Source: Paraburkholderia acidicola (GTDB taxonomy: Bacteria; Pseudomonadota; Gammaproteobacteria; Burkholderiales; Burkholderiaceae). Taken from it: a stretch of DNA of 64,000 nt. Shown here piece by piece: positions 8,737 to 18,588 of the stretch. Both the position numbers and the translations under genes were made by a program. Numbering within the stretch: the stretch's first letter is position 1; each line of letters opens with the position of its first letter. Where the stretch lies: assembly GCF_002362315.1 (NCBI RefSeq), contig NZ_MTZV01000003.1, positions 1-64,000 on the forward strand. The letters are read 5' to 3'. The notes under the pieces were generated by a model. It had not been told where the DNA came from. It did no database searches and was given only the letters and a program-made list of their open reading frames with translations.

Positions 8737-10083
8737 TTACGCTTGCGCGGTCGCGCTTGCCAGTTCTTCGAAGCTCACTTCCTTGTCCGTCACCCTGGCC
8801 TTCTCGAGCACGAAATCGACGACGTTGGCTTCCACGACGTACGCTTCCATCTCGGCAAGGCGCTGCTGGTTGGAATAATACCAGCGGACGACTTCCTTCG
8901 GGTCCTCGTAGCTTTTCGCGAATTCGTCGACTTCGGCGCGGATCTGTTCCGGCTTCGCCTGCAGTTCGTTCGCCTTCACGAGTTCGGCCAGCACGAGGCC
9001 GAGCTTGACGCGACGCTCAGCCTGCTCCTTGAACATTTCAGCAGGAATCGGCGCGGTTTCAGCGTTCGGCACGCCACGTTGCGTGAGGTCCTGGCGCGCC
9101 ATTTCGACGAGACGCTGCTGGTCCTGTTCGATCAGCGCGTTCGGCACGTCGAGTTCGGAGATTTTCAAGAGCGCGTCCATCACCTGGTTCTTCACGATGG
9201 ACTGCATGCGGCGCTTCGCTTCACGCTCGAGGTTGTCCTTGATTTCAGCGCGCATCTTCGTCAGATCGCCGTCCGCAATACCCAGCGACTTCGCGAATTC
9301 CGCGTCGATTTCCGGCAGATGCGGCCACTCGATCTTCTTCATCGTGATCGTGAACTGCGCGGTCTTACCGGCGACATCCTTGCCGTGATAGTCCTCGGGG
9401 AACGTCAGGTCGAACTCGCGCGCTTCGCCGACCTTCTGGCCAACCGCTGCCTTTTCGAATTCCGGCAGCATGCGACCTTCGCCGAGCACGAACGCGAAGT
9501 CTTCAGCGCTACCGCCCTGGAACACTTCACCGTCGATCTTGCCGACGAAGTCCACCGTGACGCGGTCGCCGTCTTTCGCTGCGGTGTCGGCACCGCCGTC
9601 GCCATGCTCGCCCGCTTCGCCGCGTGCGTGGTAGTGCACGCGTTGCTTGCGCAGGATGTCGAGCGTACGGTCGATTTCGGCTTCGCTGATGGTGGTTTTC
9701 GTGCGTTCGATTTCAGCCGTGGCGACGTCGCCCAGCTTCACTTCCGGATACACCTCGAAGGTGGCGTCGAAAGCGTAGTCGCTTTCCGGTGCGTCGACCT
9801 TCGGGGCGAAGCTCGGCTGACCGGCCACGCGCAGGTTTTCCGCGCGGCTGATGTCGAAGAATTCCTTGCCGACCTTGTCGCTCAGAACCTCGGCTTCCAC
9901 CTGACCCGAGTATTGCTGGGTGACCATCTTGAGCGGCACCTTGCCCGGCCGGAAGCCCGGCATCCGCACGTTCTTTGCAAGCTGACGGATACGGGAATCC
10001 ACTTCCTTCTGCACGGTGTCTTTCGGCAGGGAAATCGTCACACGGCGTTCGAGCTTGCCGAGGTTTTCAACAACGTTAGCCAT
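8737..10083 (-). CDS. tig: Trigger factor, ribosome-associated chaperone and prolyl isomerase
   Basis: 448 residues, the normal family length. The N-terminal ribosome-binding domain carries the signature PGFRPGKVP near residue 45, followed by an FKBP-type peptidyl-prolyl isomerase domain (about 165-245) and the helical C-terminal chaperone arms. Trigger factor binds the large ribosomal subunit near the exit tunnel and shields nascent chains. It heads the tig-clpP-clpX series, separated from clpP by a terminator. ATG is at 10083. Confidence 0.98.
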   Translation of the reverse strand: MANVVENLGKLERRVTISLPKDTVQKEVDSRIRQLAKNVRMPGFRPGKVPLKMVTQQYSGQVEAEVLSDKVGKEFFDISRAENLRVAGQPSFAPKVDAPESDYAFDATFEVYPEVKLGDVATAEIERTKTTISEAEIDRTLDILRKQRVHYHARGEAGEHGDGGADTAAKDGDRVTVDFVGKIDGEVFQGGSAEDFAFVLGEGRMLPEFEKAAVGQKVGEAREFDLTFPEDYHGKDVAGKTAQFTITMKKIEWPHLPEIDAEFAKSLGIADGDLTKMRAEIKDNLEREAKRRMQSIVKNQVMDALLKISELDVPNALIEQDQQRLVEMARQDLTQRGVPNAETAPIPAEMFKEQAERRVKLGLVLAELVKANELQAKPEQIRAEVDEFAKSYEDPKEVVRWYYSNQQRLAEMEAYVVEANVVDFVLEKARVTDKEVSFEELASATAQA

Positions 10084-10541
10084 GGCTTCAATCGTCCTAA
10101 AATTATTCGAGCGAATCAGTTATCTTTGCCGTGCCGTCTGTCGAGGTTCGTCCGGGCCCGATGCGCGCCCTGTCTGAACGCCACCTGGGTGGGGTTGCCC
10201 CCAGGAGCAATCGGCCGCGGGCTCTCAGGCCGCCTGCAGCACGGTTTGGGTCAAAAGAGCCGAATATTTTAGCAAACTATTCGCGCGCCTAACTGGGAAT
10301 CGATGTTTGGCGGGCTTTTTGTCTGCTTTCCCGCCCAATTTCGGGCCGTTCCGGCGGACTTTTCCTGCTTTGGCGACGCATGGACCACTCAGCGATCACT
10401 CGGCCACCGCCCCATGCTGGTCATGCCGTCCCACATATTCAGCGGCGTGCGGCATGCTGATAAGCTAGCGGGCGCGCTGCACGCGCAAGATCATCGCGTG
10501 CCACGTCACGATTTCAACCCTCCAGAGACCTTCGAGACACC
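10084..10541. other. Divergent intergenic region between tig and the glycerate kinase gene
   Basis: 458 nt without a gene. It should hold both the leftward tig promoter and the rightward glycerate kinase promoter. An AT-rich stretch around 10255-10300 contains TAAAAT on the leftward strand, a possible tig -10 box, but no good -35 accompanies it. Confidence 0.4.
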
Positions 10542-11687
10542 ATGCCCAGTCCGCAGTCCGCGCCCGTCGTCATTATCGCTCCCGATTCGTTCAAAGGTTC
10601 GCTGAGCGCCGAGCAGGTCGCCCAGGCGATCGCCACCGGTATTGGCCGGGCCCGTCCCGACGCGGTCGTGCGGATCTGCCCGATGGCCGACGGCGGCGAA
10701 GGCACGCTCGACGCCATGCTCACGCAGGGTGGCGAGCGACGCATCGTGTCGGTGCGAGGCGCGGCAGGCCCGTTGCGCGATGCGACGGTCGGCGTGCTGG
10801 TGGACGGCAGCGCAATTGTCGAAACCGCGGAGGTGGTCGGCATCACCGATCCGGTCGGCATGGGCGTGCCTGTCGAAGCACGCAGCACACGCGGCATGGG
10901 TGAAGCGATCCTCGCCCTGCTCGACGCAGGCGTGCGACGTTTCTTCGTCGCGCTCGGTGGCAGCAGTACCAACGACGGCGGCGCCGGCCTGCTCGTCGGG
11001 CTCGGTCTGAAGCTGTATGACGCGCAAGGCGAGACACTGGAGCCGACGCCGGCCCAGCTCGCGCGGCTCGCGCGAGTCGACGCGTCGCAACTCGATCCGC
11101 GGGTGGCTGAGGCGACCTTTATCGGCATGTCCGACGTCGACAATCCGCTTACCGGCGAACATGGCGCCACCGCCGTGTTCGGTCCGCAAAAGGGCGTGCA
11201 ACCGGAACAGATCGCGCCCATCGATGCCGCGCTCGCGCACTTCGCCGATCTGCTCGAGCCGGCGCTGAACCGCACCGCACGCGACGAACCCGGTGCGGGC
11301 GCGGCCGGCGGCCTGGGCTTCGCGCTGCGCATGCTGGGCGCACAGTTCGAACCGGGCGCGGAAGTCGTCGCGCGGCAGATCGGTCTCGATGCCGCACTCG
11401 ACGGCGCGCACTGGTTGATCACCGGCGAAGGCCGCTCGGACGTGCAGACGCTGCATGGCAAGGCGCCGTTCATCGCGTGCCGTCATGCGCAGGCAGCGCA
11501 GGTGCCCGCCACCCTGCTCTCCGGTGCGGTCGATCCGGCCGCATTGCCGCGACTCGCCGAGCATTTCAGCGGTTGCTTCTCGCCGGCGCCCGGTCCAATC
11601 ACACTCGAGGTCGCGATCCGCGATGCCGCGACGCTGCTCGCCAACGAAGCCGAGCAACTGACCCGCCTGAAGTACGGCACGCGTTGA
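10542..11687 (+). CDS. glxK: Glycerate kinase (type 1, GarK/GlxK family)
   Basis: 381 residues, typical of the bacterial two-domain glycerate kinases. It begins with the family pattern APDSFKGSLSAEQVAQAI and continues with MADGGEGTLDA, GGSSTNDGGAG and AGAAGGLGFALR, all hallmarks. These enzymes phosphorylate D-glycerate with ATP to 2- or 3-phosphoglycerate in glyoxylate, glycolate or glucarate use; which product is formed cannot be told from the sequence. A MarR-type regulator follows 64 nt downstream in the same direction. Confidence 0.93.
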   Translation: MPSPQSAPVVIIAPDSFKGSLSAEQVAQAIATGIGRARPDAVVRICPMADGGEGTLDAMLTQGGERRIVSVRGAAGPLRDATVGVLVDGSAIVETAEVVGITDPVGMGVPVEARSTRGMGEAILALLDAGVRRFFVALGGSSTNDGGAGLLVGLGLKLYDAQGETLEPTPAQLARLARVDASQLDPRVAEATFIGMSDVDNPLTGEHGATAVFGPQKGVQPEQIAPIDAALAHFADLLEPALNRTARDEPGAGAAGGLGFALRMLGAQFEPGAEVVARQIGLDAALDGAHWLITGEGRSDVQTLHGKAPFIACRHAQAAQVPATLLSGAVDPAALPRLAEHFSGCFSPAPGPITLEVAIRDAATLLANEAEQLTRLKYGTR

Positions 11688-11751
11688 CCCGGTCGACGGA
11701 TGCGGCAACAATCACACCGCCAAGCCGCATCCACCTACTACAGGGAAGACC

Positions 11752-12225
11752 ATGAAGGCCGCCGACAAAGCCGGACTCGACCAGTTTCTGACATACCGCC
11801 TGCACGTACTGAATAAACTCTCCGAGCGCGGCATCGGCGAACGGTATCAGGCGAAGCTCGGCATCACGGTGCCCGAAGCGCGCGTGATCGCCTCGGTGGG
11901 ATCGTTCGGACCGTTCTCGATCATGGATCTCGCACGTCACGCGAATCTCGACAAGAGCCAGGCGAGCCGCGCCGCTGAGGCGCTGATCAAACAGGGCCTC
12001 GTGCAGCGCGAAGCTAGCGACGATGACGGGCGCGTCGTACTGGTGTCGCTCACCACCGAAGGCCGGGCTCTGTACCGCAAGGTGATGCCGATCGCGCGCA
12101 AGTGGAACGAGGATTTCTTCGACTGCCTCGATGAAAAAGAGAAGGTGCTGCTCAGTCAGGCGCTGGACAAGGCAATCGAAAGCGCGCTCGCCCGCATGGC
12201 GGGTGAGGTCGAGGCGCGCGCATAA
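11752..12225 (+). CDS. MarR-family transcriptional regulator
   Basis: 157 residues with a MarR-type winged helix: the recognition-helix region FSIMDLARHANLDKSQASRAAEALIKQGLVQRE and the wing ASDDDGRVVLVSLTTEGRALY fit the family. MarR proteins are dimers that usually repress nearby genes and release DNA on binding small aromatic ligands. AGGGAAG precedes the ATG. It sits just after the glycerate kinase gene, but nothing shows what it controls. Confidence 0.9.
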   Translation: MKAADKAGLDQFLTYRLHVLNKLSERGIGERYQAKLGITVPEARVIASVGSFGPFSIMDLARHANLDKSQASRAAEALIKQGLVQREASDDDGRVVLVSLTTEGRALYRKVMPIARKWNEDFFDCLDEKEKVLLSQALDKAIESALARMAGEVEARA

Positions 12226-12284
12226 CGGCTGCGCCGGGAAATCCGGCGCTCGTTTCTCTTCGTTCGCCTGTTAGCGCCCATCTG

Positions 12285-13625
12285 TTATCCGCGGCTGGCG
12301 CCTCGAGCCAACCGCCAGGCTATCGCGCCGAGCGACCCGACTGCGAGAATCAGCGCCGCCCACAGTACGTAACGACGTCTGGCGTCGCTGTCTGCGGCAG
12401 GCGGCGCGGACGCGTCCCGCGGCAACGCGGGCAGCGCGGCGCCCACCCGCGCGGACGCGGTGCTGGATGATTCGTCGATCACGATGTCTTCACGTTTCGC
12501 GGCCACCGAGGTCAGCGCGCCGTTACCCACGCCCAGCGTGAACGGCGCCTCGCCGCGCGCCACGAACGTCAGCACGGCGGGGCGCCAGCCTACAGCGACG
12601 GTCAATGCACCCGCGCCGAGTCCGCCGTTGCGCATATCGACTGCCACACGCCATTCGCGATCCGAATCCGCTTCTACGTCGAGCGGTGGGTTGACCTGTT
12701 CGCCAGTCGCGCCATGCAAGCGATACAGCGTCGCCTGCGCGAGCTCGCGCCAAGGCGTCTGCGCATCGGGCCGCGAGTAGATCGACACGTGCGCGACCGT
12801 GTTCGGTTGCGGCAGATTCAGGCGCAGCCGGTCTACCGGATACGCACCGCCGGTGTCGAAAAGATACTCGCCCGCTGCGGCCCCAGGCTTCGCCGCGACT
12901 CCTTCGCGCCACTGACGCGGTGCATTTGCATCCGCCGTTGCCGCCGCGTCGCCCGCCTGCACGACGACATCGATCGATGCAATCTGCGGCGCACGATCGA
13001 GCCAGTGCAGACGAACATAGCGCACGCGCAAACCGTCGAGTGCAATCCGCTCCTGGGTCAGCGTGTCGCCGTCATGGCCAACCTTGAGCAACTGCGCATC
13101 GGGCAATGCCTGCCAGTCGCGCAGATTGGCGCTGGCGTCGACGCTCACGCGCCCCTGGTAACTGTCGTTGCCCAGATGAACCTGCAGCGCGTCGGCACTG
13201 CCGTCGAGCCGGCCAAGATCAATCAGATCGGCCTGCGTGCCCGCAGCAGCATCGGCGGCTTTCGTGGCCGGCGCGGCGCGTAGCGAGCCGTCCGACGCGA
13301 TCGTTACACCGAGCGCAGCCGTTGGTGCCGTTGCATCGGGCATCGGCAGCGCGAACCATTTCACCGCATGCAGCGTCGGCACCGGCGCGGCTGCACGACG
13401 CCCATCGAGCGAATACGGCACCGGCTCCCCTGCACCGTTGAACACGCGCACGTCGCCGAGATCGGTACGCTGGCTCGCCGCGTAGACGACATCGGGCAAC
13501 GTCACCGCGTAGTACGCAGCATTACCGTCGAGGTCGAGCGCGAACCGCTGCGCGAAATGATCCGTGTCCGCGGCGGCCCACGAGGACAGCGCCCCCAGCA
13601 TCAACATGGCAACAAAACGCTTCAT
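12285..13625 (-). CDS. DUF3999 family exported membrane-anchored protein
   Basis: 446 residues. The N-terminus MKRFVAMLMLGALSSWAAADT looks like a cleavable signal peptide, the long middle part is rich in beta-type sequence, and one membrane segment lies near the C-terminus (VLWAALILAVGSLGAIAW). It resembles DUF3999 proteins, whose function is unknown. Its start codon overlaps the stop of the DUF2339 gene upstream by 4 nt (ATGA), so the two are probably translated together and act together in the envelope. Confidence 0.85.
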   Translation of the reverse strand: MKRFVAMLMLGALSSWAAADTDHFAQRFALDLDGNAAYYAVTLPDVVYAASQRTDLGDVRVFNGAGEPVPYSLDGRRAAAPVPTLHAVKWFALPMPDATAPTAALGVTIASDGSLRAAPATKAADAAAGTQADLIDLGRLDGSADALQVHLGNDSYQGRVSVDASANLRDWQALPDAQLLKVGHDGDTLTQERIALDGLRVRYVRLHWLDRAPQIASIDVVVQAGDAAATADANAPRQWREGVAAKPGAAAGEYLFDTGGAYPVDRLRLNLPQPNTVAHVSIYSRPDAQTPWRELAQATLYRLHGATGEQVNPPLDVEADSDREWRVAVDMRNGGLGAGALTVAVGWRPAVLTFVARGEAPFTLGVGNGALTSVAAKREDIVIDESSSTASARVGAALPALPRDASAPPAADSDARRRYVLWAALILAVGSLGAIAWRLARGASRG

Positions 13626-16600
13626 TGACGACCTTCTCCGATTTCTCCGCTCTCGGCCCGCACCGCGCGTTTAGGTGGCAGCGGCGAGAAATAACCGATC
13701 AGCAACAGCATCACGCCGATGCCGATGAACGACACGATGCGCGCAATGCCCGTGACGTGCGACAGATCGAACAGGAACAGCTTGACCACCGTCAGCGCCA
13801 GCAGTCCAGCGCCGACGAACCACAGCGTACGCGTCGCGCTGCGCGTGGCCCAGATCATCGTCGCGAGCGCACACACCGTCCAGAATACCGATACCGAAGC
13901 CTGCACGAGCGTCGATTGCGCCATCGCGTCGAACTCGTACGGGATGCCAGTCCAGTGATGCAACGTGCGCAGCAGCATCGTGTTGAGCCACAGGAACGCG
14001 GTTGCACCGACAACAATCTGCAGCGGCAACCGATAGTTGCGCACCGGCACACCGAGGCGATTCACGCGTACGAGCCACAGTGCGGCGATACCGTAGATCA
14101 CGACCTGCACGAGATCGAGCGGATTGAGGAGCGGCAGGCGACCCCAGCTGCCACCGTCCTGTGTGAGGTTCGCGTAGAACGTCCATAGCCACATCACGGC
14201 GACGAGCGGCGTCGAGGCGATCGCACACAGCCTCACGATGCTGTCGCGTCGTGCGAGCCATAGGCCCGCAAACGCGAACGCACTCCAGCCGACGAGAAAC
14301 ACCTGCTGATAACCGAACGATTCGAACACCGCGTCGACGTCGTACGCTGCACCGAACCGATGATGCAGCGTGCGCAGCAGCAGCGCGTTGAACCACAGGA
14401 ACAGCGTGGCGAGCGCCGCGTAATCGAGGGCACGCGGATGCCAGCGCACACCGAGCGCGGCGAGGCGACGCAACCAGACCACGACTGCCATCAATGCCAG
14501 CAACTGCGCGACATCGAGTGGGTTGAGAATCGGCAGCCAGAAGAGCGGCGCCGCGTTGCCGTCGCTCGTCACACTGGCGATACTCCACACCCACAGCAAC
14601 GCAGCGAGCGGCGCCGCGCCCCACACCTGATACGCGGCCGCGAACCGTGCGATCGGCCAGCGCACCCGCGGGCCCACACCGGCCACCAGCAGAAGCAGCA
14701 AGCCGAATCCGTAGGCCCACGCACTCCAGCTCCATGCGCCTTCAGGCACGTAGCTGCTCAGACGCCAGTAGCCTTCCAGTGCGAGCAACACGCAGCCATT
14801 CCAGAACATCAGCGTATGCAGCGGTGCAAGAATCTTCTCGCCGATCGTGCGCTGCTCGCGCCACAGCAGCAGGTATGCACCCACCACGGCAACGACCCAT
14901 ACGCCCCACCCGAAAGCCGCGAACGGCGCCTGGTTCAACGAGAACACACTGAAAACCAGCAGCGATAGCACGGGCGCCAACGCGAGCGCGGGCCATTCGG
15001 CGAGTGGCCACTTGAGCCTTCCGCATGCCGCATGCGCAAGCCACGCGGTGAGTACCGCGAAGAGTACGAAGGCCTCGGTCGTGAGACGCATATAGCTGCC
15101 CAGCGCTGCCTGTTGCGGCATGTAGGCGAGAATCTCGTTGACACCCCCGCCGATCCACCACGCAAGTCCCCACGCTGCTGCCGCAAGACCGATCTGCGGC
15201 ATCCAGTCGTGCCATGCGCGCGCTTCGGCGCGTCCGTGCAACCACCAGCCCGTGAACAGACCGCCCAGTGCGATCAGCAGTGTCGCGATGTAGGCGCTGT
15301 TGAGGACCGGCAGTCCGTGCGTCGGCGTATCGATCGCCAGCCCGGTGACGAATGCGCCGGCCGCGGCAATCTGCATCGCAATGCCGAAACAGAACGGCGC
15401 GAGCCGTCGCTGACGTACGCCGAGCCACACGATCGCCGCGCCTTCGATCGCCCAGGCGGCACTGGTGGTCGGACCGGAGAACGCGAGCGGTATCGCGAGC
15501 GTCGCAAAGATGACGGCGAGCGCGAGCATCGCCTCGAACAGCAGTTCGAGCCGGTCGCGCCGGCGCATCAACCATGCCGCCACTACCAGATAGAACGCGG
15601 CGAACCCCACCGCGCTCCATGCGAGACCGAACTCGACATCCTTGAGCAGCGCGGCCTGCAAACCCATGACGACGACCGGCGTGCCGAACACGAGCGTCCC
15701 GTCGACGTAGTGCTTCAACGCAAGCTCGCGATGCACCGCGTAGAGCAACGCGATGCCCACGTACATCAGGAAGAACAGGATAAGGAACGGCTCGGTGCTC
15801 GCGAACAACCCGGGATGGTAGGCCGTCACGCCCCATGCCGTGCCGATCGAAAACGTGAAGACGAAACCAAGAAGGTTGAGCGGCCGCCACGCCTTGAACC
15901 ACGCGATCGCAAAGATGCCCGCGTTCAGCAACGCGTAGTAACTGAACAGCAGCACGTGGCTACCGCCGCCGCTCGCCAGCAATATCGGTGCGAGAAAGCC
16001 GCCTGCGCTGCCCATGAAGGCAAGCGCGCGTGCATCCTGGCGAACCGCAAGGAACGCACTCAATGCGCATATCGCGACCATCAACGGAAACGCCGCGCCG
16101 GCAGGCAACAGGTGATAGAGCTTGGTCGCGGCGAACACGGTCAGATACAGCACACCGACGCCGCCACCCTGCAACACGAGCCCATACGCGCCACGGCGAT
16201 CGCCGACGCGCCAGCCGATCACGAGCAACGCTGTCGCAGCGAGCGCCACGCCGGCGAGACGAAACTCGATCGGCAGCATGTTGTTATCGGCGGCGTATTT
16301 GAGCAGGAATGCGAGGCCGAAAAACAGCACGATCATGCCGACACGCACGACCGTATTGCCGCCGACCAGCCAGTCGCGGCCTGCCTTGAACAGGCGTTCG
16401 ATGAAGTCGGGCTCGCGCGGGACTGGTGGCTGGGGTGGCTGCGGCGGCTTGGGTGGTTCGGCCGGTGCGGTAACCGGTTTCGCGACCGGCGGCTTGTCTG
16501 TCGCTGCGGATGTTGATGCCGATGCCGGCACGATCGACCCGCTGTCTGCGGTAGGCAGTTGCGCAGGCAACGCAGTCTCGTGTCCGGGAAGCGGCGCAGC

Positions 16601-17005
16601 GCTCGTCGCGGCCGCAGTAACGGGTGGAATCGCGAGAGGTCTGGTATCCAGCGGTCGCGGCACGGGCGCAACGTTGCTCTCGGCAGCAACATCAGGCTGT
16701 CCGCGCAGCCGTGCAAGCTCACGTTTGAGTGTGGAAACCTCCCACTCGAGCCGCTCGACGCGCCCCGCTAGTGAATCCGCGCCGGTCCTGTCGTCAGATG
16801 CGGGCGGCGCAGCGGCCGATGCTGTAGCCGGCCCCGGCGCTTGTCCAGCCGCCTGACTGGTCCGCGGTTTCCTGCTGGATAGCAGACCGCCTGCCCCCGC
16901 ACCCACTATTGCACCAGCGACCCCGCAGCCAAAGATCCACCAGTCGTTCACGAATCCCACCGCGACGCCGATCACGAAGCCGATCACACCCAGAACCCAG
17001 ATCAT
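13622..17005 (-). CDS. DUF2339 family polytopic membrane protein
   Basis: 1127 residues. A short glycine-rich membrane segment at the N-terminus is followed by a linker rich in Ala and Pro, a predicted coiled coil at about 76-103 (RVERLEWEVSTLKRELARLR), a Pro-rich stretch, and then from about residue 215 a long series of hydrophobic segments, probably more than 20 membrane helices. This layout is characteristic of DUF2339 proteins, which have no established function. It forms an overlapping pair with the DUF3999 gene downstream. Confidence 0.88.
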   Translation of the reverse strand: MIWVLGVIGFVIGVAVGFVNDWWIFGCGVAGAIVGAGAGGLLSSRKPRTSQAAGQAPGPATASAAAPPASDDRTGADSLAGRVERLEWEVSTLKRELARLRGQPDVAAESNVAPVPRPLDTRPLAIPPVTAAATSAAPLPGHETALPAQLPTADSGSIVPASASTSAATDKPPVAKPVTAPAEPPKPPQPPQPPVPREPDFIERLFKAGRDWLVGGNTVVRVGMIVLFFGLAFLLKYAADNNMLPIEFRLAGVALAATALLVIGWRVGDRRGAYGLVLQGGGVGVLYLTVFAATKLYHLLPAGAAFPLMVAICALSAFLAVRQDARALAFMGSAGGFLAPILLASGGGSHVLLFSYYALLNAGIFAIAWFKAWRPLNLLGFVFTFSIGTAWGVTAYHPGLFASTEPFLILFFLMYVGIALLYAVHRELALKHYVDGTLVFGTPVVVMGLQAALLKDVEFGLAWSAVGFAAFYLVVAAWLMRRRDRLELLFEAMLALAVIFATLAIPLAFSGPTTSAAWAIEGAAIVWLGVRQRRLAPFCFGIAMQIAAAGAFVTGLAIDTPTHGLPVLNSAYIATLLIALGGLFTGWWLHGRAEARAWHDWMPQIGLAAAAWGLAWWIGGGVNEILAYMPQQAALGSYMRLTTEAFVLFAVLTAWLAHAACGRLKWPLAEWPALALAPVLSLLVFSVFSLNQAPFAAFGWGVWVVAVVGAYLLLWREQRTIGEKILAPLHTLMFWNGCVLLALEGYWRLSSYVPEGAWSWSAWAYGFGLLLLLVAGVGPRVRWPIARFAAAYQVWGAAPLAALLWVWSIASVTSDGNAAPLFWLPILNPLDVAQLLALMAVVVWLRRLAALGVRWHPRALDYAALATLFLWFNALLLRTLHHRFGAAYDVDAVFESFGYQQVFLVGWSAFAFAGLWLARRDSIVRLCAIASTPLVAVMWLWTFYANLTQDGGSWGRLPLLNPLDLVQVVIYGIAALWLVRVNRLGVPVRNYRLPLQIVVGATAFLWLNTMLLRTLHHWTGIPYEFDAMAQSTLVQASVSVFWTVCALATMIWATRSATRTLWFVGAGLLALTVVKLFLFDLSHVTGIARIVSFIGIGVMLLLIGYFSPLPPKRAVRAESGEIGEGRQ

Positions 17006-17540
17006 TCCCTCTCCCCTTTGCCGGCTACTTCTGTATGGGCCGGTTGATATGCCGGAGCTCGATATATCCGGTCAACCCTGTTTTCAGTTCTCGGCATGGA
17101 TCCACCCCGTTAAGAACGAAGTTGCCGGTCGAATACTGAAATTAAAATTCGATTGACACTGTTCGAACTGCACATGCATGCAGGTAGGCATGCGTAACGC
17201 TTAATGTGAAATCAACGCGCAAAGCACAGCGGTATGGACAGTGTGAAACCAGGGATCCGGTTGTTGAATGATTTCTGCATGGACGGGTCACCTCCGTGAT
17301 TGCACGCATTATTCAACGTTGCTCTTACGTGTTCGATCGTGACTCACCGCGGAGAACCCGGCGTAATCATGTTTGAACGCCCCCGTCTCTCGTGCGCAGA
17401 ATATGACCGATTTAATCGGAAACGTCCATATCGGGTTTTAGCGAGCGCTTCGATGGATTCTTTGGTAGCGGAATAAACCTGTACGGTGAATTTTCAGGCT
17501 GATCCTCGGGCCGGATACGGAGGTACTTCACAAGCCATAA
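17006..17540. other. Intergenic region upstream of DUF2339
   Basis: About 530 nt with noticeably lower GC than the flanking genes. It should contain the leftward promoter of the DUF2339-DUF3999 pair. A very short frame with a strong ribosome-binding site lies at 17212-17280. I recognise nothing else. Confidence 0.4.
17212..17280 (-). CDS. Possible 22-residue small protein
   Basis: Leftward ATG at 17280 is preceded at 10 nt by GGAGGTGA, one of the strongest ribosome-binding sites in the window. The frame encodes 22 residues (MQKSFNNRIPGFTLSIPLCF, then AR) and ends in TGA. The middle is weakly hydrophobic. No homolog is known to me; the case rests only on the ribosome-binding site and on lying in otherwise empty DNA upstream of the DUF2339 gene. 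Confidence 0.25.
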   Translation of the reverse strand: MQKSFNNRIPGFTLSIPLCFAR

Positions 17541-17562
17541 AAAAGCCCGCTTTCGCGGGCTT
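17539..17562 (-). terminator. Rho-independent terminator after the panE-like gene
   Basis: An 8-bp stem aagcccgc (17543-17550) with gcgggctt (17555-17562), a 4-nt loop, and a leftward T run. It lies just past the stop at 17595. Confidence 0.85.
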
Positions 17563-17594
17563 GCATCTCGAACGCATCGCGTCAAAGTCCGGCT

Positions 17595-18581
17595 TCAAAG
17601 TCCGCTATTCGCGGCGCGCTGCCGTAGCAAACCCAGCACTGCGTCGCAAAACGGCGTGGGCACATTCAACCGGCGCCCGAGTTCGGGAAACACACCGAGG
17701 ATCGGTCCGATTTCCAGCGCGCGCCCCGCTTCGAAATCCTGCAGCATCGATGTGCGAAACGCACCGAGTTCACGCGTAACTGCGACACGCGCCGGCGCGC
17801 TCATGCCGGTCGACAACCCCAGTTGCCCACCGATCGCATCGGCCTCTTCCATCATCCGCAGCACGAGCGCGTGCGTGTACGGATCGTCCAGCAGACGATC
17901 CGCCGTCGAACCAGTAAGCGCGCTCAGTGGATTCATGTTCATGTTGCCCCACAGCTTCGCCCAGATCTCCGTGCGGATATCATCCGGCTCCTCGACATCG
18001 AAGCCCCCTTCCTTGAGCGATGTGGCGAACGATCGCGTGCGCTCCGCCAGCGCCTGATGAACGGCACCGACGATCAGCCGGTTGCCGCGCCCGCGACGCA
18101 CGACACCAGGTTCATCGGTAGAGGACGACAGGTGCACGACGCAACCGATCGACTGCGCAGGCGGCAACGCCGCCGAGACCACGCCGGCCGGATCGACCGC
18201 TTCGATGTGCTCGCCAGCGAGCGCGCCCGTTGCACCATTGAGAAACCACCAGGGCAAGCCGTTCATCGCAGCGACGATCACGGTATGCGGTCCTACGAGT
18301 GGACGCAGGCTCGTGGCGATTGTCGGCAGCACCTGTGCCTTCAGCGCGACGACAACGAAGTCCTGTACACCGAGCGCAGCGGCATCGTCGTTTGCCGCGA
18401 CCGCTGCGCTCGACTGGCTGGCCCCGTCGATCACGCGGATACCGTTCGCGCGGATTGCCTCAAGTGTCTTGCCGCGGGCGAGCACGCTGACCGTGTGTCC
18501 AGCACGCGCGAGCGCGGCCGCAATCAGGCTGCCTATCGCGCCGGCGCCCACAATGGTCGTACGAGGAGAATGCTGATTCAT
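17595..18581 (-). CDS. panE: 2-dehydropantoate 2-reductase family protein
   Basis: With the start at 18581 (MNQHSPRTTIVGAGAIGS) the product is 328 residues; GAGG lies 5 nt before the ATG. The N-terminal Rossmann fold carries VGAGAIGSLIAAALARAGH for NADPH, and the C-terminal helical domain contains KLWGNMNMNPLSALTG, typical of ketopantoate reductases. PanE reduces ketopantoate to pantoate in coenzyme A synthesis, but the family includes paralogs acting on other keto acids. Co-transcription with a class II aldolase (7-nt gap) points rather to a degradative role, so the symbol names the family and not a proven function. Confidence 0.85.
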   Translation of the reverse strand: MNQHSPRTTIVGAGAIGSLIAAALARAGHTVSVLARGKTLEAIRANGIRVIDGASQSSAAVAANDDAAALGVQDFVVVALKAQVLPTIATSLRPLVGPHTVIVAAMNGLPWWFLNGATGALAGEHIEAVDPAGVVSAALPPAQSIGCVVHLSSSTDEPGVVRRGRGNRLIVGAVHQALAERTRSFATSLKEGGFDVEEPDDIRTEIWAKLWGNMNMNPLSALTGSTADRLLDDPYTHALVLRMMEEADAIGGQLGLSTGMSAPARVAVTRELGAFRTSMLQDFEAGRALEIGPILGVFPELGRRLNVPTPFCDAVLGLLRQRAANSGL

Positions 18582-18588
18582 ACGTACC

